From: Ruminococcaceae bacterium FB2012
GTDB lineage: Bacteria; Bacillota; Clostridia; Oscillospirales; Ruminococcaceae
Direction: 5' to 3'
Length of the DNA: 64,000 nt
Assembly: GCA_900104495.1 (NCBI GenBank)
Contig: FMXS01000007.1
Location: 152,844-216,843 of the forward strand
In this document: in pieces, positions 7,398-15,996 of the stretch
Numbering within the stretch: position 1 is the stretch's first letter
Layout: each line of letters starts with the position of its first letter
The notes under the pieces: model-generated
Database searches by the model: none
The model's input: the letters and a program-made list of their open reading frames with translations, nothing else
What the model was told of the DNA's origin: nothing
Position numbers and translations under genes: made by a program

Positions 7398-8357
7398 TCA
7401 CTCCTCGCCGCCCTCGGGGATAACGGCCTTGAGAGCTTCAATGGCGCATTCGATCTCATCGTCCTTGGGCTCCTTGGTGGTGATGCGCTGGATCCAAAGG
7501 CCGGGAGCGGAAACCGCCCGCATTATCGGGTTGTCATACTTGCCCGCCAGCCGGATCACCTCATAGGCGATGCCCATTACCACGGGCAGCAGAGCCAGCT
7601 TGCAAAGCACCCGCAGGAACACGTTCTCCCAGGAGAGTCTGAACACGGAGTTCACAAAGATGCTGATAAACAGCACCAAAAATACGAAGCTGGTGCCGCA
7701 GCGGGGGTGGAAGCGGCAGTGCTGCTTCACGTTCTCCACGGTAAGTTCACGGCCGTGTTCGTAGCAGGCTATGGTCTTATGCTCGGCGCCGTGGTATTCG
7801 TAAAGGCGGTGCATATCCTTCATCAAGCCGGTAAGGGCGGTATAGCCCACGAAAATAGCGATCTTCAGCACGCCCTCGATGATGTTCTTGGCAACGTCAG
7901 GGACCTCAACGAAATTCCCGGCCAGCTTCAATATCCCCGTGGGCAGGAACATGAACAGCACTATCGCCAGCCCGATGCCGATTATCATTGAGATCACGGA
8001 GATTATAGGCATCAGCTTGTCTCCGAATTTTTCGTCCAGCCACTTTTCAAACCTGGAGGGCGGCTCGTCGTCCTCGTCGGTCATCTGCTTGTCGGCGGAG
8101 CGCATCAGGCACTTGTAGCCGTCCGCCATAGAAATGCCGAAGCTGAAAACGCCCCGTATAAAGGGGACCTTTCTGTACCAGGGGAGATTTTTACCTCCCC
8201 GGACCGGCCAGGTCTCCAGGTCTATCTCGCCGTTCGGCAGGCGGTTTGCCATGGACGCCTTGTCGATGCCCCGCATCATAACGCCCTCAATGACGGCCTG
8301 GCCGCCTATTTTTGACTTGAATTTTTCCTCGCCCAGCGAGTTGTCTTTTTTGCTCAT
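7398..8357 (-). CDS. DUF1385 (YqhQ-like) membrane protein
   Basis: About 319 residues with the family signature GGQAVIEGVMMRG near the N-terminus, the conserved YEYHGAEHKTIACYEHG and HPRCGTSFVFLV segments, and at least three membrane helices. The biochemical role of YqhQ proteins is not established, though the family is widespread in Firmicutes and often sits next to prmC. The ATG at 8357 has GAGGAG directly upstream. The longer frame overlaps the kinase gene and is less likely. Confidence 0.88.
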   Translation of the reverse strand: MSKKDNSLGEEKFKSKIGGQAVIEGVMMRGIDKASMANRLPNGEIDLETWPVRGGKNLPWYRKVPFIRGVFSFGISMADGYKCLMRSADKQMTDEDDEPPSRFEKWLDEKFGDKLMPIISVISMIIGIGLAIVLFMFLPTGILKLAGNFVEVPDVAKNIIEGVLKIAIFVGYTALTGLMKDMHRLYEYHGAEHKTIACYEHGRELTVENVKQHCRFHPRCGTSFVFLVLFISIFVNSVFRLSWENVFLRVLCKLALLPVVMGIAYEVIRLAGKYDNPIMRAVSAPGLWIQRITTKEPKDDEIECAIEALKAVIPEGGEE

Positions 8358-8367
8358 GGATCTCCTC

Positions 8368-9870
8368 TCATTCGTCCTGTGGTGTGTTTTCTGTTGAGAT
8401 AAGCTCAACGTTTATGGTTTCTTTTTCCTCGGTCTTCTTATGCTGCTCTATGCAGGGAAGGGTTATCATAACGGTGGTGCCGACGCCCTGCTCGGAGTTT
8501 ATCATCAGCCGTCCGTTATGACGTTCTATGATCTCATCCGCTACGGCAAGGCCGATGCCGGAGCCGCGGCGGGTGTGATTCGCCTTGAAAAACTTGGTCT
8601 TGATCTTGGGAAGGTCCTCCTTGGAGATGCCTATGCCTGTATCGGAAACGGAGATGCAGATCTCGCCGCCCTGCTCGTAGGCCTCGACGGAAACAGTGTC
8701 CCCCTTGTCGGAATACTTGATAGCGTTGTCCACGATATTGATGAAAACCTGCCGCAGCCTGTTCTTGTCGCCGTAGACGAAGGGCAGCATTTCCGGCTCG
8801 TAGTAATCCAGCTTGATGCCCAAGGCTCTTGCCCGCTCCTGATAGATAAGCACCGTCTCGCCCAGCTCGGCAAGAATATCAATGGTAGCCATCTGAAGCT
8901 GGAGGCGGTTGTCCTGGATGCGGGAGAAGTCCAGCAGCTCTTCCACCATCTGCGAGAGCCTTTCGGTCTCGGAGGTGATGACACGCATACCCTTTCGGAA
9001 GGTCTCCACGTCCTCGGGGCCCATGGTAGTCAGCGTCTCGGACCAGCCCTTGATAGCGGTAAGGGGCGTTCTCAGCTCGTGGGACACCGAAGAGATGAAC
9101 TCGTTTTTCATCTGCTCGGCGTTGGAAAGCTCGTCGGCCATGTAGTTTATGGAATCGCACAGTTCGCCGATCTCGTCGTCGGTGGCCTTTTCGATACGCT
9201 CGGAGAAATCGCCCTTGGCGAAGCGCCTTGTGATGCCTCCGATCTTGATAACGGGGTACACGATCGAGCGTATGAAGAACATACCCGACAGAAAAATCAG
9301 CAGCACTACCGCCGCCACCACGCCGGTGATGATAAAGATCATCATCCAGATCTGACTGTCCACGCCCCGCATGGAGGAGATCATCCTCAGAGCCTCGAAC
9401 TCGCAGCCCTTGGGAGAGATCATGGAAGTAACGGCGATGACCTTTTCCCCGGAGGGCAGGTCGAACACCGCGGTAGCCGTACCCGTCGGAGAATTCTTGG
9501 CGGCGGTGTAGTCCTCCATGCTCACGTCGTTGGAGGGCGAGAACCCGGAGGAAGTGATGTCGATGCTGCCGTCGGTCTTGACGGCCATAAGCTCCACCTT
9601 ATCCTTCTCGGAATAGGTCTCCACCTCGGAACGGATCCTGGAGTTGTAGTTGATAGTCGCGTCGCCGGAATTCTGCATGACGTAGTTGGTGACTATATTC
9701 ATTTTTGAGGTCATATACTGTCTCGCGGCGGAGTAGTAATAGCTGCGCACCGCAAGGATCAGCAGTATTTCAATGACAAGCAGCACGATGACCACCGTGC
9801 CCATTGTATTCATCAGCCAATGCCGCCTTACGCTGTGCCTGCCGTGATGTGTTTTTACAGATGTTGACAA
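8368..9870 (-). CDS. Membrane sensor histidine kinase with HAMP domain
   Basis: 500 residues: membrane helix at about 20-45, an extracellular sensor of about 140 residues, a second helix at about 175-205, a HAMP segment (IKIGGITRRFAKGDFSERI), the phospho-acceptor box SSVSHELRTPLTAIKGW and the ATPase domain (NIVDNAIKYSDKG, VSDTGIGISKEDL, GSGIGLAVADEI). The apparent start is TTG at 9870 with only a distant GGGAG. The adjacent response regulator, 27 bases upstream in the same transcript, is its likely partner. The arrangement resembles PhoR/WalK-type envelope sensing. Confidence 0.93.
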   Translation of the reverse strand: MSTSVKTHHGRHSVRRHWLMNTMGTVVIVLLVIEILLILAVRSYYYSAARQYMTSKMNIVTNYVMQNSGDATINYNSRIRSEVETYSEKDKVELMAVKTDGSIDITSSGFSPSNDVSMEDYTAAKNSPTGTATAVFDLPSGEKVIAVTSMISPKGCEFEALRMISSMRGVDSQIWMMIFIITGVVAAVVLLIFLSGMFFIRSIVYPVIKIGGITRRFAKGDFSERIEKATDDEIGELCDSINYMADELSNAEQMKNEFISSVSHELRTPLTAIKGWSETLTTMGPEDVETFRKGMRVITSETERLSQMVEELLDFSRIQDNRLQLQMATIDILAELGETVLIYQERARALGIKLDYYEPEMLPFVYGDKNRLRQVFINIVDNAIKYSDKGDTVSVEAYEQGGEICISVSDTGIGISKEDLPKIKTKFFKANHTRRGSGIGLAVADEIIERHNGRLMINSEQGVGTTVMITLPCIEQHKKTEEKETINVELISTENTPQDE

Positions 9871-9897
9871 ATCTTTCAGCAGCTCCCGATCATTTTA

Positions 9898-10596
9898 TCA
9901 GCCCGCGCTCCACTTATAGCCGAAGCCCCATATGGTAAGTATGTACTTGGGATTTGAGGGCTCGTCCTCGATCTTCATTCTGATACGTCTGATGTTGACA
10001 TCGACGATCTTATCGTCGCCGTAATAGCTCTCGCCCCAGATATGGTTAAGGATGCTGGTGCGGTCAAGGGCGGTGTTCTGATTCTTGAAGAAATACTCCA
10101 TGATCTGATACTCCACCTGAGTAAGATCAATGGGGGCGCCGTTCTTGGAGACCGTCCTGCTCTTGAGGTTGAGGACGAAGGGCCCCGAAACTATGGTGGA
10201 AGCCGCCTCGGGCTTGGTGTGGGACATAGAAACTCTCCTGCACACCGCGTCCACTCTTGCCACAAGCTCGGAGATCGAGAACGGCTTGGTTATATAGTCG
10301 TCGGCGCCGTTCATCAGAGAGCTGATCTTATCCATTTCCTGAGATTTGGCGGAAAGCATGATTATTCCCATAGTATCGGACTTCTCGCGGAACTTTTTGC
10401 ATACCTGCTGTCCGTCGATGCCGGGCATCATGATATCCAGCAGAGCCACGTCGAAGTCGCTGCCGGCCTCCTCAAAGGCTTTGATAGCATCCTCGCCGCA
10501 GTTGACATCCACCACTTCATAGCCGCTCCTTGTAAGATTGAGCACCACGAACTCGCGGATAGAATCTTCGTCCTCGCAAACTAAAACCTTTCTCAT
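9898..10596 (-). CDS. OmpR-family response regulator
   Basis: 232 residues with an N-terminal receiver (CEDEDSIREF acidic pocket, phosphorylated Asp in VALLDIMMPGIDG, and the conserved Lys in DDYITKPFS) and a C-terminal winged helix (YFFKNQNTALDRTSILNHIWG, VDVNIRRIRMKIE, ILTIWGFGYKW). It is expected to be phosphorylated by the downstream kinase and to bind direct-repeat operators. GGGAGGT lies before the ATG. A lipoprotein gene 75 bases upstream on the same strand may be cotranscribed. Confidence 0.95.
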   Translation of the reverse strand: MRKVLVCEDEDSIREFVVLNLTRSGYEVVDVNCGEDAIKAFEEAGSDFDVALLDIMMPGIDGQQVCKKFREKSDTMGIIMLSAKSQEMDKISSLMNGADDYITKPFSISELVARVDAVCRRVSMSHTKPEAASTIVSGPFVLNLKSRTVSKNGAPIDLTQVEYQIMEYFFKNQNTALDRTSILNHIWGESYYGDDKIVDVNIRRIRMKIEDEPSNPKYILTIWGFGYKWSAG

Positions 10597-10671
10597 TTTA
10601 AGACCTCCCTGAAATTTATATTTTTATCGCAGTTTTTATTATTTTATCCCGCCTGTGTTCTCACAGTCTTA

Positions 10672-12033
10672 TCAGCTTTCAATTACATACAGATTATTCG
10701 TGACCTCGTCTATCGTGAGGATAAGCTGCTCGCGCTTGTTGGTGGGCAGCAGGACGAGATAATCCAGCTGACCGGCGCTGGTGATGACCTGATAGCCGCT
10801 GAAGGTGAACTCCTCCACCTGGGTCTTGGGGACCACGGCTATGCGCATCAGCTCGGTCATTTCGGCGTTGATGTCGCCCTCAAATTTATAGAACACGGTC
10901 TCGCCCGTGATAGGATCCTTCTTGACGGTGACCTTATCGGTCCATCGGCTGGGGAAGATCATCGTATAGCCGTCGGAGACCGCATAGTAGCCCGAAAACT
11001 TCTCCGCCAGCTCGTAGAAATCCTCATACTGTGTCCAGGAAGTCAGCAGCTGCTGATCCTCGGGCTGTAAATTCTCGTAGCCGGTGAGGGGCCTTGTTAC
11101 GGGCACCTCGATTATCCCGTCGCCGTCGATATCGGTGGAATAATAGCCCATAGGGCGGGTGCATTCGGGTATCATTTTCTCGCTTCTGATCTGCATAGGA
11201 TTCTGAAGCGCGGAATAGCGGTAGTATATCATCTCTGTATGAAGGTTTCCCTCGCCGTCCACGGCATCGACGTAAAGGGCGGTCCTGCCGTCGGCGACCT
11301 TGCCGGTCAGAGCCCGGGCATAGGAGCTGACGTTATCGCACATATCAATGCTTTGGGTCAGCGTGACCACATCGGTGGTCTTGCCCTCCTCGTCCTCTCC
11401 CTTGTTGAGGGTCAGCAGAGAGGCGGTGGAGGTGGTGAGGCCCGTTTCGGTATTGGTGAGCCTTCTTATGGTTATCAACTCGTTGGAGCCGTCGGAATCT
11501 ATATCCAGCGTTTCAAGGACGGAATAGCTGGTGGTGCCTATCCTTTTGAAATCTCCGCTGAGGTAGCTGTATATCTCCAGAGCCTTCTCCTCGCCGGAGA
11601 GGGTCTGATAGCCCACAAGGACGTTGGTATGGTTATCGGCACCCATTTTGGTGATGATGACCTTATCCACGTCGGTGCCTGCGCCGGCGATCTCCTTCAC
11701 CGACTGCCACCTGCCCCCCGCATCCTTATCCAGCAGATTGACCCGCAGGCCGTCGTCGTTGGTCTCGGAGCCGGTATACTCGTAGAATACCAAAGCCTCG
11801 TCCCCGGGCTCGTCGTCGATATTGGCAATAACGTAGGCGGAGCGGTTGGCGCCGTTCTTGGGATATTTGAGTGTCAGGTTATTTCCCACGGCGGCGATGA
11901 GCGCTTCGTGGATCTCGCTCTGTTCGGAGGTGAGCTTCGGAGCCGCCAGGAGGCCGTCAACGCTGAAATTTATGGACGCGCATCCGCTGAGCATCACAGC
12001 CGAAGCCGCCAGCGCCGCAAGTTTTCCTCTCAC
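10672..12033 (-). CDS. Lipoprotein of unknown function upstream of the two-component system
   Basis: 453 residues with a GTG start. The signal peptide ends in the lipobox LSGC, so the mature protein should be anchored outside the membrane. The body has several beta-rich repeats with acidic turns (ANIDDEPGDEA, LDIDSDGSNELITIRR, YYSTDIDGDGIIEVPVTR) reminiscent of FG-GAP or VCBS-type propeller blades. No enzyme motif is seen. Position suggests a sensory or accessory role for the envelope two-component system, which is inference. Confidence 0.75.
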   Translation of the reverse strand: MRGKLAALAASAVMLSGCASINFSVDGLLAAPKLTSEQSEIHEALIAAVGNNLTLKYPKNGANRSAYVIANIDDEPGDEALVFYEYTGSETNDDGLRVNLLDKDAGGRWQSVKEIAGAGTDVDKVIITKMGADNHTNVLVGYQTLSGEEKALEIYSYLSGDFKRIGTTSYSVLETLDIDSDGSNELITIRRLTNTETGLTTSTASLLTLNKGEDEEGKTTDVVTLTQSIDMCDNVSSYARALTGKVADGRTALYVDAVDGEGNLHTEMIYYRYSALQNPMQIRSEKMIPECTRPMGYYSTDIDGDGIIEVPVTRPLTGYENLQPEDQQLLTSWTQYEDFYELAEKFSGYYAVSDGYTMIFPSRWTDKVTVKKDPITGETVFYKFEGDINAEMTELMRIAVVPKTQVEEFTFSGYQVITSAGQLDYLVLLPTNKREQLILTIDEVTNNLYVIES

Positions 12034-12070
12034 TCCCTACACACCTCTTTCCGAACACACATATATAGAT

Positions 12071-12099
12071 ATTATACCACAAAGGGTCATCTTTTGCAA
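12071..12099 (-). promoter_or_regulatory. Promoter of the lipoprotein and two-component operon
   Basis: Leftward TTGCAA-17-TATAAT, 38 bases before the GTG start. Confidence 0.75.
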
Positions 12100-12133
12100 T
12101 AGTCTGAGGCAAGATTTTTCAATGTGCAAGAAC

Positions 12134-12166
12134 AAAGCCCGCTTCCGTCTCCGGTAAGCGGGCTTT
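12134..12166 (-). terminator. Terminator of the SipW/McrB-like operon
   Basis: An 11-bp stem AAAGCCCGCTT/AAGCGGGCTTT lies directly after the last small gene. It marks the end of the operon that starts near 19.98 kb. Confidence 0.85.
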
Positions 12167-12169
12167 CGT

Positions 12170-12394
12170 TCAAAGTGAATTGAGCTTCTTCTGAAGTTCG
12201 ATCATGTGATTACGGCAGGCTGTGATCTCGCCTGTGTACTTGTTGAACCATTCAACGTCCATTTCGTCCGGCTCCTCCTGAAGAAGAACCGCCTGCACCA
12301 GCGCCGACTGAGATCTTGAACGCTTGCGCTCGATCTCCTCAATGGTCTGACGGCAGATCTTTATTTCCTTTTTGAGCTTGCTTTTCTCGCTCAT
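12170..12394 (-). CDS. Small coiled-coil protein, last gene of the SipW/McrB-like operon
   Basis: 74 residues, highly charged and predicted to be almost all helical (heptads in KKEIKICRQTIEEIERKR and ITACRNHMIELQKKL). It has no membrane segment or signal, so it should be cytosolic. AAAGGGTG lies seven bases before the ATG. The family is not recognised. It is followed by a terminator and separated from the preceding gene by about 20 bases. It could be an adaptor for the coiled-coil region of the large fusion protein, which is inference. Confidence 0.65.
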   Translation of the reverse strand: MSEKSKLKKEIKICRQTIEEIERKRSRSQSALVQAVLLQEEPDEMDVEWFNKYTGEITACRNHMIELQKKLNSL

Positions 12395-12415
12395 AAGCTG
12401 TCACCCTTTTCTGTG

Positions 12416-12868
12416 TTATTTTCCTTTGAGGTCCAAGGACTCGTAGATCGTTTTGGCCTCTTCATAGCCCTTATCCAGGTCGGAAAGGATATCCGAGACC
12501 GCAGTCTGGAGATCGTCCAGCTTGCCCTTCATCTGCTGAGGATATTTTATAAGGCAGGTGCTGATCTCGTTGATGACGATCTGCTTGTCGGTGAAATTGT
12601 CGATCAGAAAAGCATAGGACCCGGCGTTGGCCATATAGACCGTGATCCTTGTGTAGTGGTAGTCAAGGTCGCCTTCGGCCTTCTGGTATATGCTTATCTC
12701 CTCGTTGACGTGCCGAAGCTCGGTGGTGAACTGCCGGCGGTAGGTCTCCTGAACGCGCCGGGACTCGTCCACGAAGAGGGCTATGAAGATGACCAGCGCG
12801 ATCAGCGTGATGATAAGCAGAACTATCGCGGTTATCATTCGCCTTTTCATGATCTTATCTTGGTTCAT
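12416..12868 (-). CDS. Small membrane protein in the SipW/McrB-like operon
   Basis: 150 residues: a basic N-terminus, one strong membrane helix (MITAIVLLIITLIALVIFIALFV) and a helical external or cytoplasmic domain with no cysteine pair or catalytic pattern. GAGGTG lies seven bases before the ATG, and the start overlaps the stop of the 981-residue fusion gene by 14 bases, showing tight coupling. Unknown family. Its role is probably structural within the membrane assembly encoded by this operon. Confidence 0.7.
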   Translation of the reverse strand: MNQDKIMKRRMITAIVLLIITLIALVIFIALFVDESRRVQETYRRQFTTELRHVNEEISIYQKAEGDLDYHYTRITVYMANAGSYAFLIDNFTDKQIVINEISTCLIKYPQQMKGKLDDLQTAVSDILSDLDKGYEEAKTIYESLDLKGK

Positions 12869-15800
12869 TCTTCTTCACCTCTTCGGGAACACCGCCCTGC
12901 TCTGCGAGCCTGAGCTTTTCCTTTTCGATCTCTTCTCTGATGAGCTGTTTCCTGGCCTTTTCGGCCTCGGCCTTCTTGGCGTCGCTGAGGTCCTTGCCCA
13001 CACGGGCTATGGACCTTATCTCGAACACCGACATAAACGCAACTATTATCATCACGATGATGAGCAGTGCCTTCTTGAAGGTCATATTGCTTCCGAAGGA
13101 GCCCAGCCAGATAAAGAATCTTGTTTTGCCTGTATACTTGCCGATGACCTGTTCGGGTCTTACAGTAAGGCTGTCGTCTACGGGATTGGCGTCCCCTCGC
13201 GTTACGAAGGTGCCGTCCCCGTTGACTGCCGCGATGCGGTGGGTAACGATCTCGCCCTTGATCTCCTCGTCCTCGGTATAGAAGGAGATTATGTCGCCCT
13301 CTTTCAGTTCTGCGGTATCCACGCTCTTGACCACGATGTAGTCATCCACATGGATCGAAGGCTCCATACTTCCCGTTACGACCTGTAATATCCGGTTGCC
13401 GAACAGGTTCACGGGCTTGCCGTTCGCGGTGCTGATAAGCACATAAGCGCAGAACAGCGCCGAAAGCACAACTATCACGGTAAGTGTTATATCTATGACC
13501 TTACTGCGTTTTTTTACTTCTCCGTCATCGCTTTTTTTTTTGCCGACCGCTTCGGCCATTTCCTTTTTGAGTCTCTTGCGCTCCTTATTCCAGCGTCTGA
13601 TCTTCTCAAAGCGGCTTACATGGTACTCTCTGTAAAGGCGCTTCATCTCGAGATCTATCTCACGCTGCTCCTCTGGAGTCCGCTTGGGCGGAGTATAAGT
13701 AGGCTTGGGTTTGTTCTTGGCGGCCAGTTTGCGCTTCTTCTTGAACTTTCTGTCCTCGAGGTAGCGTCTGAACCGATACTTGAAGGTCCCTGCGTACTTG
13801 CGGTAGTAGACCTCCATAGCGTCGCGCTCGGCGGCCTCCTTCTCTCTGATGCGCTTTTTCTCTTCGAGATCGGCGCGGAGCTTTCTGTAATCGGGATCGT
13901 CCGTATCCTCGGGGATGATATGGAACCAGACAGCGAGGATATAGGTAAACAGTCTTTGCAGCAGTCTGATAGGATTCTTGGAATACTCCCATCTGATCTG
14001 CCGGAAGGGTTTGGCCTCGAACTTGTTTCTCTCGGCCTTGAGGCGCTCGGCACGTTCCCGCTCCCGACGCTCCTTTTCCTTCTTCTGCTGTTCCAGCTTC
14101 ATGCGGGCGGCGACCTCTCTGGGATCCTCGAATTCGGGATTCTCCTCCTCCGATTCCTCCATGGCCTCCTTGGCCTGCTCTATTTCCTCCTTGGTGACGC
14201 TCTGATAAGCCTCCTGACGGAGTTTTTCCTCGTCCTCCTTGTCCTCCAGCTTATCCGCATCGACGCCCTCGGCCTCACCCAGCTCGGAGCGCATCTTCAT
14301 CTTGTTGAGCAGTACACGCTCGCGTTCTGCGGCGGCGCGTTCCTCCTCCTCGCGCTTCTTTCTGGCTTCTTCCTCGAGCCTTCGCTGTTCTTCCAGCTTA
14401 GCCTGACGCTCGGCTTCGAGACGGGCGCGTTCTTTTTCTTCCTCTTCCTGCTCGCGCTTTCTGCGTTCAAGCAGCTCCTGGATCCTGCGTTCTTCCTCTT
14501 CGGCCTCGCGGCGTATTCGTTCGCGCTCCTCGCGCTTGGCTTCTTCTATGCGGCGCTGCTCCTCGAGGCGTTTCTCCTCCTCGAGACGCAATCGCTCGGC
14601 CTCCTCCTCGGCGGCGACTTTTGCGAGACGTTCCCTCTCCCGCTCGGCTAAGTAGGCTTTTTCGATCCTTATAGCCTCGCTGATCTGAGCGAAGACCTGG
14701 GTCATATTCTTAGGCAATCGCCTTGTGAGCTTCAGCTCGCCGTCTGCGGCGACGTAGCCCACCGCGGCGTCGGTCTGTATGCTGTAATCGGCGGCGATCT
14801 CCTTATCGAAGTGCTTTACGAACTTCGGAGCCAACGCCTTGGACTTCTGCGTTTTCAGTTCGGTCATTTCCTTGGCTCCCTCGCCCTTATCGGTATAAGA
14901 GCGGAACAGCAGCAGATTCATGATGACCAGCTTATAGAAGTCCTCGATATAGCTGTTCTGCGGTTTGACCGCGGTATTTTCCACATTTATCTCGTAGCCG
15001 ACCTTATCGTAGCTTTCGATATACTGCCACAGTGCAAGACACGCTTTCAGCTCAACGTTCTTCATGATAGCATTGGTACGCATAACCGGGGGCCTTATGT
15101 AGGTATTTCCCAGCTTCATGCAGAGGTCGGAGCCTTTATAGCCCTCGATGACCTTTTTGAGCTTTTCTACTCTCTGCCAGATCGTGAAGCCGCTGGCATC
15201 GGTGGATTCAAGACTGTCGGAGGTCTCGATCTTCAATTCCAGCTTCAGCTTTCCTCCACCCGCCGTATCAATGGTGGTATCGTAGCCCATTGTATAGACT
15301 TCCTCGTCGTGGGCAACCATTGCCAGCTTTTCGTATCTTGTGCTTATAAAAATATACAGCCTGTCGATAAGCGTATTGACGAATTTGTTTTCATACGTCA
15401 TATAGCTTTCTTCTTTATGGACATTCAGTATCTTCGACGGGGTTATTTTTCCTGTACGTTTATCTATGCTTTGTATATAGTCGGTATGCTGTGCGAGGTG
15501 CTTTACGGACTCGACGGTGATCTTCCTCGACCTTTCGATGGGAACGATCTCCTCCACGTCTTCTATCGTTCTGCTTGGGTTTCGCAGCACGTTATCCACG
15601 TGGATAAGTCCGTTTTCGATCGCCTCGACCCAGGAAACGTCGATAGCCTTAGCCATCAGCTTCCGGTTAAAGGCGAAGGTGTTGCGGCTTTGTTTCAGCA
15701 GTTCGTCGAGAGATCCGAACAGCTCATCGTCGCCGAACGCGGCCACAGCCTCTTTGAAATCTTCATACCAGTCATTATACAAGCTGTTCAATTCTCTCAC
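12855..15800 (-). CDS. McrC-like DUF2357 domain fused to a coiled coil and a SipW-type signal peptidase
   Basis: 981 residues. Residues about 1-300 resemble DUF2357, the N-terminal part of McrC-like restriction-system proteins (VLRNPSRTIEDVEEIVPIERSR, HLAQHT, YENKFVNTLIDRL). No PD-(D/E)xK nuclease follows. Residues about 375-720 are an extreme Glu/Arg/Lys coiled coil. Helices at about 769-788 and 910-929 flank a family S26B signal peptidase domain with Ser811 in TGSMEP, His854 in VTHRI and the RGD segment at 868-870. SipW-type peptidases use a Ser-His dyad. The start may be TTG at 15791 (AGGTGA upstream) rather than GTG at 15800. The ATPase gene upstream is its natural partner. Confidence 0.85.
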   Translation of the reverse strand: MRELNSLYNDWYEDFKEAVAAFGDDELFGSLDELLKQSRNTFAFNRKLMAKAIDVSWVEAIENGLIHVDNVLRNPSRTIEDVEEIVPIERSRKITVESVKHLAQHTDYIQSIDKRTGKITPSKILNVHKEESYMTYENKFVNTLIDRLYIFISTRYEKLAMVAHDEEVYTMGYDTTIDTAGGGKLKLELKIETSDSLESTDASGFTIWQRVEKLKKVIEGYKGSDLCMKLGNTYIRPPVMRTNAIMKNVELKACLALWQYIESYDKVGYEINVENTAVKPQNSYIEDFYKLVIMNLLLFRSYTDKGEGAKEMTELKTQKSKALAPKFVKHFDKEIAADYSIQTDAAVGYVAADGELKLTRRLPKNMTQVFAQISEAIRIEKAYLAERERERLAKVAAEEEAERLRLEEEKRLEEQRRIEEAKREERERIRREAEEEERRIQELLERRKREQEEEEKERARLEAERQAKLEEQRRLEEEARKKREEEERAAAERERVLLNKMKMRSELGEAEGVDADKLEDKEDEEKLRQEAYQSVTKEEIEQAKEAMEESEEENPEFEDPREVAARMKLEQQKKEKERRERERAERLKAERNKFEAKPFRQIRWEYSKNPIRLLQRLFTYILAVWFHIIPEDTDDPDYRKLRADLEEKKRIREKEAAERDAMEVYYRKYAGTFKYRFRRYLEDRKFKKKRKLAAKNKPKPTYTPPKRTPEEQREIDLEMKRLYREYHVSRFEKIRRWNKERKRLKKEMAEAVGKKKSDDGEVKKRSKVIDITLTVIVVLSALFCAYVLISTANGKPVNLFGNRILQVVTGSMEPSIHVDDYIVVKSVDTAELKEGDIISFYTEDEEIKGEIVTHRIAAVNGDGTFVTRGDANPVDDSLTVRPEQVIGKYTGKTRFFIWLGSFGSNMTFKKALLIIVMIIVAFMSVFEIRSIARVGKDLSDAKKAEAEKARKQLIREEIEKEKLRLAEQGGVPEEVKKNEPR

Positions 15801-15996
15801 CTGCCTTTTTAGTTCGCGCTGCGCTCCCTTCGTTCGCTTGGGTCTGCTGCATTATGTGACCGGGGGCACCGCATCGCGGACAGATTTTCGTGATGTGACT
15901 TGGACGCTCGCATTCTTGACACGTTGGTTCTTTCGATGCTTTTATGCGTTTATTTGCTTTATGCTTGTTTAACGTCAGCGCCGTCAGCGCTGAATA
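15775..15996 (-). other. In-frame zinc-ribbon extension after the ATPase stop codon
   Basis: After the TGA at 15997-15999 the ATPase frame stays open for 73 codons to TAA at 15775-15777. It encodes a basic linker (KHKANKRIKASKEP), a zinc ribbon CQEC-x10-CPRC and a tail overlapping the start of the next gene. No ATG, GTG or TTG lies between the stop and the cysteines. Either the ATPase once carried this domain and acquired a nonsense change, or TGA is read through. Chance openness is possible, but the four cysteines make it less likely. Confidence 0.5.

Noticed and set aside
5660..7423. Long rightward open frame of 587 codons opposite prmC and the methyltransferase
   Set aside because: It mirrors two well-supported leftward genes, has no ribosome site and shows no family motif. 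It is a GC-driven shadow.
13620..14651. Leucine-rich rightward open frame opposite the coiled coil
   Set aside because: Leucine codons arise as reverse complements of Glu and Lys codons in the coiled coil.
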